Below, piece by piece: positions 1 through 4,289 of a stretch of DNA of 5,638 nt. This DNA comes from Eubacterium sp. (GTDB taxonomy: Bacteria > Bacillota > Clostridia > Oscillospirales > Acutalibacteraceae), in NCBI GenBank assembly GCA_029052085.1, contig JAIDJS010000327.1, positions 1 through 5,638 of the forward strand, in the 5' to 3' direction. The notes below the pieces were generated by a model. The model ran no database searches. It saw only the letters and a program-made list of their open reading frames with translations, and had not been told where the DNA came from. Within the stretch, counting starts at the first letter, position 1, and each line of letters opens with the position of its first letter. Made by a program: the position numbers and the translations under genes.

Positions 1-22
1 ACACCATAACGCAACGTACTTC

Positions 23-55
23 TACTAATTGTTTATTATTTATTTACAATTAGTA
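23..55. repeat. AT-rich 10-bp inverted repeat in the left intergenic region
   Basis: TACTAATTGT at 23-32 is the exact reverse complement of ACAATTAGTA at 46-55, with 13 AT-only bases between the arms. No T-run follows either arm, so it does not look like an intrinsic terminator. It could be an operator or an mRNA-end hairpin for a gene beyond the left edge. The rest of positions 1-75 shows no start, ribosome binding site or convincing promoter. AT-rich palindromes of this size do arise by chance, so the functional call is weak. Confidence 0.35.
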
Positions 56-75
56 TTACATCGCATTTGAAATGT

Positions 76-109
76 AAAAAAGGACTTGCTCAAAACTGAA
101 CAAGTCCTT
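76..109 (-). terminator. Intrinsic terminator of the MBL hydrolase gene
   Basis: Read on the minus strand, a 9-bp perfect stem (AAGGACTTG pairing with CAAGTCCTT; arms at 101-109 and 80-88) with a 12-nt loop runs straight into a U-tract (A76-A81 on the plus strand). It begins 11 bp past the stop codon of the hydrolase. The plus-strand reading lacks a T-run after the stem, so it should act only on leftward transcription. It closes the metK-hydrolase unit. Confidence 0.85.
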
Positions 110-120
110 AAAAATCCATA

Positions 121-999
121 TTAAATTCTGCTCCACAAAAGCTGATTATCAGTAAATGAAGCAACAACCCTTCCATTATCTTTAAGCCATGAAAGATAAG
201 AACGGATTGTGCTGCCAACAAGCACATACTGCTCAAAGTTCATTTTGAGATGATATTCATCAAAAATACATTTTAAAAGAGATTCACTGTTCATCGGCGT
301 TTTCAGCAATTCCGTTATTTTATCGGCAATTTCATAAACCTTTTTCTGATTAAAGTCTGCCAGCTCCCTGATATCGTCTGTTGCCTCTGCATGGGACGGA
401 ACAAAGATATCGGCCTCAAGAGTCTTTACCATATCCAGTGTTTTAAGATATTCTGCTACATCATAGATAAAGGAAATCTTATATTTTTCAAGCGTTTCCC
501 TGCTGCTTAAGCAATCTGCAAGAAAAACAACATTGTCAGGTGTACGAAAACCTGCCATATCAAAAAAATGCCCCTTTAAAGGTATTACCTCAATTTCTTT
601 CGGAAAGGCTTCATCACTGAAAGCAATTGCTTCACTCGGCTTAGCAAGAAGAAATTTATGCCTTAAATCCTTAGCAGGAAAACCGCCGTAAAGAAAGGAC
701 GGCTCTAAAACAGGATATTCCGTAAAAGCTTTTTCTATGCCATCTGCAAACACCTTGCAGCCTGTTTGCTGCTGAAGATATTGATTTCCGCCGATATGAT
801 CGGCATTGGAATGCGTATTCATAATACCGTTCAGCTTCCAGCCGTTTTCATCAAGAATTTTGCGAACCTTTCTGCCCGCATCCTTATCATTTCCGCTGTC
901 TATTAAATAGACCTCATTTTCGCTTTGCTTATAAATACCGATTTTCGCAGGACAGTTTATATAATAGCATTTTTCGCTTATTTTAATTAATTCAAACAT
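121..999 (-). CDS. MBL-fold metallo-hydrolase with variant HxNxDH motif
   Basis: This 292-residue protein is a probable cytoplasmic metal-dependent hydrolase of the metallo-beta-lactamase superfamily; its substrate is unknown. Visible metal-site elements in order are the strand ending in LIDSG (32-36), THSNADHIGG (62-71), GHFFDM with H144, D162 in FLADC, and SH at 202-203. These match the usual ligand series, except that the normal second histidine of HxHxDH is Asn65. The last 60 or so residues resemble the small helical or winged-helix tail found on many MBL proteins. No signal peptide or membrane segment is visible. The ATG at 997-999 is fixed by AAAGGAG nine bases upstream. The gene lies 60 bp downstream of metK on the same strand with no evident promoter in the gap, so it is probably co-transcribed with metK. 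The fold is secure, but the reaction cannot be named from sequence. Confidence 0.9.
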   Translation of the reverse strand: MFELIKISEKCYYINCPAKIGIYKQSENEVYLIDSGNDKDAGRKVRKILDENGWKLNGIMNTHSNADHIGGNQYLQQQTGCKVFADGIEKAFTEYPVLEPSFLYGGFPAKDLRHKFLLAKPSEAIAFSDEAFPKEIEVIPLKGHFFDMAGFRTPDNVVFLADCLSSRETLEKYKISFIYDVAEYLKTLDMVKTLEADIFVPSHAEATDDIRELADFNQKKVYEIADKITELLKTPMNSESLLKCIFDEYHLKMNFEQYVLVGSTIRSYLSWLKDNGRVVASFTDNQLLWSRI

Positions 1000-1008
1000 A
1001 AGGTTTCA

Positions 1009-1015
1009 CTCCTTT
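1009..1015 (-). promoter_or_regulatory. Ribosome binding site of the MBL hydrolase
   Basis: AAAGGAG on the minus strand lies 9 bases before the ATG at 997-999 and fixes that start. Its AAGGAG core is complementary to CTCCTT in the 3' arm of the adjacent hairpin at 1025-1050, so access to it may depend on how the leader folds. Confidence 0.85.
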
Positions 1016-1024
1016 AAGAAAGAT

Positions 1025-1050
1025 AAGGAGAGAACAAAAATTCTCTCCTT
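1025..1050 (-). terminator. Intergenic hairpin after metK, weak terminator or processing element
   Basis: A perfect 10-bp stem (AAGGAGAGAA at 1025-1034 with TTCTCTCCTT at 1041-1050) encloses a 6-base loop, 9 bp past the metK stop. On the minus strand the bases after the stem are ATCTTTCTT, U-rich but interrupted, so termination is likely partial at best. It probably sets the ratio of metK to hydrolase message or stabilises an mRNA end. The stem itself is certain from the sequence; the role is inferred. Confidence 0.6.
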
Positions 1051-1059
1051 ACAAACAAA

Positions 1060-2238
1060 TTACATATATTTTTTAATTTCTTCAACCATATCGGTTTTTT
1101 CCCATGAAACGCCGAGATCTTCTCTGCCCATATGACCATAAGCGGCAACATTTTTATAGATTGGCTTTCTTAAATCAAGGCGGTCTATAATTGCCGACGG
1201 TCTTAAATCAAACACCTTATTTATGATTTCGCCGATTTCTTCATCTGATTTAACGCCTGTGCCGAAAGTATCAACCATAATGGAAACAGGCTTTGCAACA
1301 CCGATTGCATAGGCAAGCTCAACCTCACATTTTTTTGCAAGACCTGCTGCAACAACATTTTTAGCAACCCAGCGGGAAGCATACGCAGCGCTACGGTCTA
1401 CCTTAGTAGGATCCTTACCACTGAAAGCACCGCCGCCGTGACGGGCATAGCCACCGTATGTGTCAACAATAATTTTTCTTCCTGTAAGACCGCTGTCTCC
1501 CTGAGGACCGCCGATAACAAATCTGCCCGTAGGGTTAACATAGATAACGGTATCATCATCCATAAGTGCAGCAGGAACAGTTGTTTTAACAACCTTATCA
1601 ATAATATCTTTTCTTAAGGTTTCAAGAGAAACATCAACACTGTGCTGACTTGAAACAACAATAGCTGTTACTTTAACCGGCTTGCCGTCCTCATACTGAA
1701 CGGTAACCTGTGTTTTACCATCGGCATAAAGATAAGGAAGTGTTCCGTTCTCACGAACCTCTGTTAATTTAAGCGAAAGCTTATGAGCAAGGCTGATAGG
1801 CATAGGCATAAGCTCTTCCGTTTCATCACAGGCATAGCCGAACATCATACCCTGATCGCCGGCACCATTGAGATTGTATTCATCCTCTTCATCATTTTTA
1901 AGTTCGAAGGATTTATCAACCCCCATAGCAATATCCGTGCTCTGCTTATCAAGAGCAACAAGCACTGCGCATGTATTGCCGTTAAAGCCCTTTTCGTCAC
2001 TGTCATATCCGATATCACAAACTGTTTTTCTTACGATAGACGGAATATCAACCTGAGCATTTGATGTGATTTCGCCCATAACAAGGACCTGACCCGTTGT
2101 GCATGTAGTTTCACAGGCAACACGGCTCATAGGATCCTGCTCTATCATCGCATCAAGAATGGCATCTGAAATCTGATCACAGATTTTATCAGGATGTCCT
2201 TTCGTAACGGATTCACTTGTAAATAAATATTTAGACAT
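1060..2238 (-). CDS. metK: S-adenosylmethionine synthetase (methionine adenosyltransferase)
   Basis: This enzyme makes S-adenosylmethionine from methionine and ATP, releasing phosphate and pyrophosphate. It is cytoplasmic, normally a homotetramer needing Mg and K ions, and supplies the cell's main methyl donor. The 392-residue length is normal for bacterial MetK. Family signatures are intact: GHPDK at 14-18 for ATP and methionine binding, [11 protein letters not shown] at 125-135, and the glycine-rich loop [16 protein letters not shown] at 268-283. The start is the ATG at 2236-2238 ([18 protein letters not shown]), preceded by AAAGGAG at a 7-base spacing. An in-frame ATG at 2308-2310 would add 24 residues, but it lies inside the riboswitch expression platform and has no homology to MetK. 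The upstream SAM-I riboswitch gives feedback control by the enzyme's own product. The downstream MBL hydrolase follows after 60 bp. Nothing about the enzyme looks damaged or unusual. Confidence 0.98.
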   Translation of the reverse strand: MSKYLFTSESVTKGHPDKICDQISDAILDAMIEQDPMSRVACETTCTTGQVLVMGEITSNAQVDIPSIVRKTVCDIGYDSDEKGFNGNTCAVLVALDKQSTDIAMGVDKSFELKNDEEDEYNLNGAGDQGMMFGYACDETEELMPMPISLAHKLSLKLTEVRENGTLPYLYADGKTQVTVQYEDGKPVKVTAIVVSSQHSVDVSLETLRKDIIDKVVKTTVPAALMDDDTVIYVNPTGRFVIGGPQGDSGLTGRKIIVDTYGGYARHGGGAFSGKDPTKVDRSAAYASRWVAKNVVAAGLAKKCEVELAYAIGVAKPVSIMVDTFGTGVKSDEEIGEIINKVFDLRPSAIIDRLDLRKPIYKNVAAYGHMGREDLGVSWEKTDMVEEIKKYM

Positions 2239-2245
2239 AAGAATT

Positions 2246-2252
2246 CTCCTTT
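2246..2252 (-). promoter_or_regulatory. Ribosome binding site deciding the metK start
   Basis: AAAGGAG on the minus strand lies 7 bases upstream of the ATG at 2236-2238. It selects that start over the in-frame ATG at 2308-2310. The site begins only three bases after the riboswitch terminator's U-tract, so it is transcribed only on read-through. Confidence 0.92.
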
Positions 2253-2255
2253 CAT

Positions 2256-2282
2256 AAAAAAACACACTCCGGCGAGTGTGTT
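2256..2282 (-). terminator. Riboswitch-controlled intrinsic terminator ahead of metK
   Basis: On the minus strand AACACACTC pairs perfectly with GAGTGTGTT (9 bp, tetraloop GCCG), followed by seven U residues counting the last two stem bases. It lies between the SAM-I aptamer and the metK ribosome binding site, the standard place for an S-box terminator. Binding of SAM to the aptamer should favour this hairpin and stop transcription. Confidence 0.93.
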
Positions 2283-2410
2283 CAGCAAACTCATCACTCG
2301 GTTTAATCATTAAAATTAAATCATACCGCAGGAATTAGCACCTTGCTGGAAAAGCAGGTTGCTGTGGCGTCGTAAGGCCTGTCCTTCAGCCACTCTTGAT
2401 AAGGTATTAT
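2256..2410 (-). promoter_or_regulatory. SAM-I (S-box) riboswitch, aptamer plus expression platform
   Basis: The minus-strand leader of metK carries the hallmarks of the S-box aptamer: TTATCAAGAG after the P1 5' strand, CAGCAACC at the P2/P3 junction, and AAGGTGCTAATTCC (minus strand of 2331-2344). Visible helices are P1 (ATACC 2403-2407 with GGTAT 2323-2327), P2 (GTGGC 2389-2393 with GCCAC 2364-2368), and P3 (ACC and TGCT at 2353-2359 with AGCA and GGT at 2340-2347, one A bulged). The aptamer spans about 2321-2410 and the expression platform 2256-2320. The expected action, known for this class, is transcription termination when SAM binds, giving feedback on SAM synthesis. Within the platform CGAGTG (minus strand of 2295-2300) is complementary to CACTCG (minus strand of 2273-2278) in the terminator's 5' arm, a candidate antiterminator. 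Confidence 0.95.
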
Positions 2411-2423
2411 TAACTTTGCAACT

Positions 2424-2452
2424 ATGATAACGCAACACCGTTAAATTGTCAA
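2424..2452 (-). promoter_or_regulatory. Sigma-A promoter for the metK leader
   Basis: On the minus strand a perfect TTGACA -35 box (2447-2452) lies 17 bases from a TATCAT -10 box (2424-2429). The predicted start, near 2416-2418, is only a few bases before the riboswitch aptamer, as expected for an S-box leader. The sequence upstream is AT-rich with a T-tract, which could act as an UP element. Confidence 0.88.
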
Positions 2453-2522
2453 TACATATTTTAATGTAAAATGAAATCAAAGCAATTAAAAAAATGTTCA
2501 TTATTTATACAAACTTTGGCTA
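2453..2522. other. AT-rich spacer between divergent promoters
   Basis: These 70 bp separate the leftward metK promoter from the rightward dehydrogenase promoter. They hold an A-tract near 2487-2494 but no convincing gene or palindrome. Any regulator acting on either promoter from upstream could bind here, but no operator is recognisable. Confidence 0.5.
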
Positions 2523-2551
2523 TTGAAATGAATTTATAATCTGTATATAAT
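2523..2551 (+). promoter_or_regulatory. Sigma-A promoter for the dehydrogenase-zinc-ribbon gene
   Basis: TTGAAA at 2523-2528 and a perfect TATAAT at 2546-2551 are separated by 17 bases. The predicted start falls around 2557-2560, giving a leader of roughly 30 bases before the ATG at 2589. Confidence 0.8.
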
Positions 2552-2553
2552 TA

Positions 2554-2575
2554 GTTTAGAATTTGTTTAGAATTT
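2554..2575 (+). repeat. Tandem 11-bp direct repeat at the transcription start
   Basis: Two adjacent identical copies of GTTTAGAATTT (2554-2564 and 2565-2575) start just after the -10 box and end just before the ribosome binding site. One copy overlaps the predicted start site. One helical turn is close to 11 bp, so the two units would present the same DNA face. This could be a repressor site, or simple replication slippage in AT-rich DNA. The repeat is plain in the sequence; the role is unproven. Confidence 0.6.
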
Positions 2576-2582
2576 AGAGGTG
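2576..2582 (+). promoter_or_regulatory. Ribosome binding site deciding the dehydrogenase start
   Basis: AGAGGTG lies 6 bases before the ATG at 2589-2591. An in-frame GTG at 2580-2582 overlaps this site and so cannot use it, which favours the ATG. Confidence 0.8.
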
Positions 2583-2588
2583 TTCAAA

Positions 2589-4151
2589 ATGGCAAGAAAA
2601 ACAGTATTTATTACAGGCGGAACAGGAACTATGGGCTGGTCCGCAATTAAATATATGTTAAAGAAGCCAACTAAAATCAACTTAAAAATCTTGGCAAGAA
2701 AAAGCAAAAAGAACATAGAACTTCTTACCCCGTATATGGCAAAGCCGAATGTTAAAATAATATGGGGAGATTTTCTTGATTATGATGCTATTCTTGAAGG
2801 TGTTACAGGCAGCGATTATATTCTTCATATAGGCGGAATGGTTTCCCCTGTTGCGGACTGGAAACCCTATTTAACACAAAAAACCAACATCGGTGCTGCG
2901 GAAAACATTTGCAAGGCAGTGCTTGCTCAACCCAATCCCGATGCAATTAAGGTTTGCTATATCGGCTCTGTAGCACAGACAGGCGGAAGAAACTATCCGA
3001 TTCACTGGGGCAGATGCGGAGATCCGATAAAAATTTCCATTTATGACCACTATGCTATTTCAAAAACGGTTGCGGAACGCGTTTTTGTTGAAAGCGGAAT
3101 TAAAAACTGGGTTGTTCTCAGACAGACGGGAATACTTTATCCAAGCATTCTCAACAATCTTGACCCGATTATGTACCATGTTCCTCTTAACGGCGTACTT
3201 GAATGGTGCACTGTTGAAGATGCAGGCAGAGTCATGTGCAACCTTGTGCTTGAAGATATGGCGGGAAACCTAGGCAAAGATTTCTGGAATCGTTTTTATA
3301 ACATCGGCTCGGGAGAGGAATACAGAATTTCAAATTACGAATTTATGTGCATATTGCTTGAAACGCTTGGCCTCGCCTCCCCTGAAAAACTCTTTGCACC
3401 AAACTGGTTTATAACGAAAAATTTCCACGGTCATTTCTTTGCAGACAGTGATAAGCTTGATGATTATCTTCATTTCCGCGGAAATATGCCGATTAAGAAT
3501 TACTTTAAATATCTTGCTAGTCAGCTTGAATTTGAATATAAATTAGCAAAAAGAATATCCAAAGATGTAGTTGCTTTTTTCGTTAAACCCTTTATGAAGA
3601 AAATTGCATTGACACCGGATTTCGGCACACTTGACTGGATTGACAAAAACAATACAACAAGAATCAATGCCTTTTACGGCTCTAAAGAAGCTTGGGAAAG
3701 CATTCCCAAAAAATGGGCTGACTTTAAAATCATGAAGTTTGAGAAAAACACAAGCATTTCCGATAGATTCAAGCTTGACCACGGATACGATGAAGATAAG
3801 CCCGAATCCGAGCTTGATATTGAGGACATGAAAATGGCAGCAAAATTCAGAGGCGGCGACTGCTTATCCGAAAATATGAAAAAGGGCTGTTTATCCGAAA
3901 AACTTAAATGGAAATGCGGACACTGCGGTGCAGAATTTGAGGCAAGCCCGGCTCTTATTCTTCTTGGCGGACACTGGTGCCCCGAATGCTTTATCCCGCA
4001 AAAAAAATGGGATTATAATTCCATTGCAAAAACAAATCCTTTCTTTGCACAGGTATGGTATCCAAGCCATTCAAAAGATGAAACCGATGTTTATTATTTT
4101 GATGATTTGTTCCATATAAACGGAGTTAAATGGGATGATATAAAAAAGTAA
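2589..4151 (+). CDS. Extended SDR (NAD-dependent epimerase/dehydratase-like) fused to a C-terminal zinc ribbon
   Basis: This 520-residue cytoplasmic protein has two parts. Residues 4 to about 310 form an extended short-chain dehydrogenase/reductase. TGGTGTMG at 9-16 is the nucleotide-binding loop, S127 in YIGS is the likely catalytic serine, and YAISK at 155-159 supplies the catalytic Tyr and Lys. LRQTGILYP at 177-185 is the conserved strand after the active site. Relatives act on nucleotide sugars, steroids or small carbonyls; the substrate here cannot be told. Residues 320-420 are a basic then acidic linker of unknown fold. Residues 421-470 carry RGGDCLS, then CGHC at 443-446 and CPEC at 464-467, a four-cysteine zinc ribbon or treble clef of the kind often linked to nucleic-acid binding. 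A tail rich in Trp and Tyr follows. The length is well above a plain SDR (about 300-350). The gene stands alone between its own promoter and terminator, so neighbours give no pathway clue. Confidence 0.88.
   Translation: MARKTVFITGGTGTMGWSAIKYMLKKPTKINLKILARKSKKNIELLTPYMAKPNVKIIWGDFLDYDAILEGVTGSDYILHIGGMVSPVADWKPYLTQKTNIGAAENICKAVLAQPNPDAIKVCYIGSVAQTGGRNYPIHWGRCGDPIKISIYDHYAISKTVAERVFVESGIKNWVVLRQTGILYPSILNNLDPIMYHVPLNGVLEWCTVEDAGRVMCNLVLEDMAGNLGKDFWNRFYNIGSGEEYRISNYEFMCILLETLGLASPEKLFAPNWFITKNFHGHFFADSDKLDDYLHFRGNMPIKNYFKYLASQLEFEYKLAKRISKDVVAFFVKPFMKKIALTPDFGTLDWIDKNNTTRINAFYGSKEAWESIPKKWADFKIMKFEKNTSISDRFKLDHGYDEDKPESELDIEDMKMAAKFRGGDCLSENMKKGCLSEKLKWKCGHCGAEFEASPALILLGGHWCPECFIPQKKWDYNSIAKTNPFFAQVWYPSHSKDETDVYYFDDLFHINGVKWDDIKK
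3858..3901 (+). repeat. Imperfect 17-nt direct repeat encoding two CLSE motifs
   Basis: Positions 3858-3874 and 3885-3901 match at 15 of 17 bases, offset by 27 bases (nine codons). They encode CLSEN at 425-429 and CLSEK at 434-438, just before the zinc-ribbon cysteines. This adds a second cysteine, C434, to the region. It looks like a small in-frame duplication within the coding sequence; chance convergence is possible. Confidence 0.55.
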
Positions 4152-4172
4152 ATATTACAACATTTATTTACC

Positions 4173-4208
4173 AAAAGCGGCAATTCTTACTGAATCTGCC
4201 GTTTTTTT
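4173..4208 (+). terminator. Intrinsic terminator of the dehydrogenase-zinc-ribbon gene
   Basis: AAAAGCGGCA (4173-4182) pairs with TGCCGTTTTT (4197-4206) over 10 bp with one G-T wobble. A short ATTC/GAAT extension closes the loop, and a run of seven T residues (4202-4208) follows. It starts 21 bp past the stop codon and isolates this gene from the next one. The minus-strand reading ends in TTTTGG, so weak bidirectional action is possible. Confidence 0.88.
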
Positions 4209-4225
4209 GATTATAATAAACCAAG

Positions 4226-4254
4226 TTTACAAGCAAATACAGTTATGATATAAT
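4226..4254 (+). promoter_or_regulatory. Sigma-A promoter for the transglutaminase-like gene
   Basis: TTTACA at 4226-4231 and a perfect TATAAT at 4249-4254 are 17 bases apart, with TGA directly before the -10 box (extended -10 form). The predicted start near 4261 gives a leader of about 30 bases. Together with the terminator just upstream, this shows independent transcription. Confidence 0.85.
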
Positions 4255-4275
4255 TTTAAAAAATCCCAATTAAAG

Positions 4276-4282
4276 AAAGGAG
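4276..4282 (+). promoter_or_regulatory. Ribosome binding site supporting a TTG start
   Basis: AAAGGAG lies 7 bases before the TTG at 4290-4292, ideal spacing. The first in-frame ATG, at codon 12, has no such site and would cut the signal peptide in half. Confidence 0.88.
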
Positions 4283-4289
4283 TTTTTTC

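Noticed and set aside
6..15. ATAACGCAAC repeated at 2427-2436, where it covers part of the metK -10 box and spacer, suggesting a second similar promoter at the left edge
   Set aside because: A 10-base match is expected several times by chance in this length, and no -35 box lies at the right distance on the minus strand near position 6.
1398..2064. Alternative-frame and opposite-strand open frames inside metK (1398-1601, 1783-2064, 1868-2056)
   Set aside because: They are wholly inside the conserved metK coding sequence with no independent signals.
2239..2310. Possible 24-residue N-terminal extension of MetK from an ATG at 2308-2310
   Set aside because: It lies in the riboswitch expression platform and terminator, has no ribosome binding site, and MetK homology begins exactly at the ATG at 2236-2238.
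2316..2501. Minus-strand 61-codon open frame upstream of metK
   Set aside because: It spans the metK promoter and SAM-I aptamer; its translation shows no coding character and the conserved bases are explained by RNA structure.
2580..2588. GTG start three codons before the dehydrogenase ATG
   Set aside because: The GTG overlaps the ribosome binding site AGAGGTG, so the ATG at 2589 is the better start.
3043..4119. Alternative-frame open frames inside the dehydrogenase gene (3043-3273, 3543-3782, 3928-4119)
   Set aside because: All overlap motif-bearing SDR or zinc-ribbon coding sequence and lack ribosome binding sites or family features.
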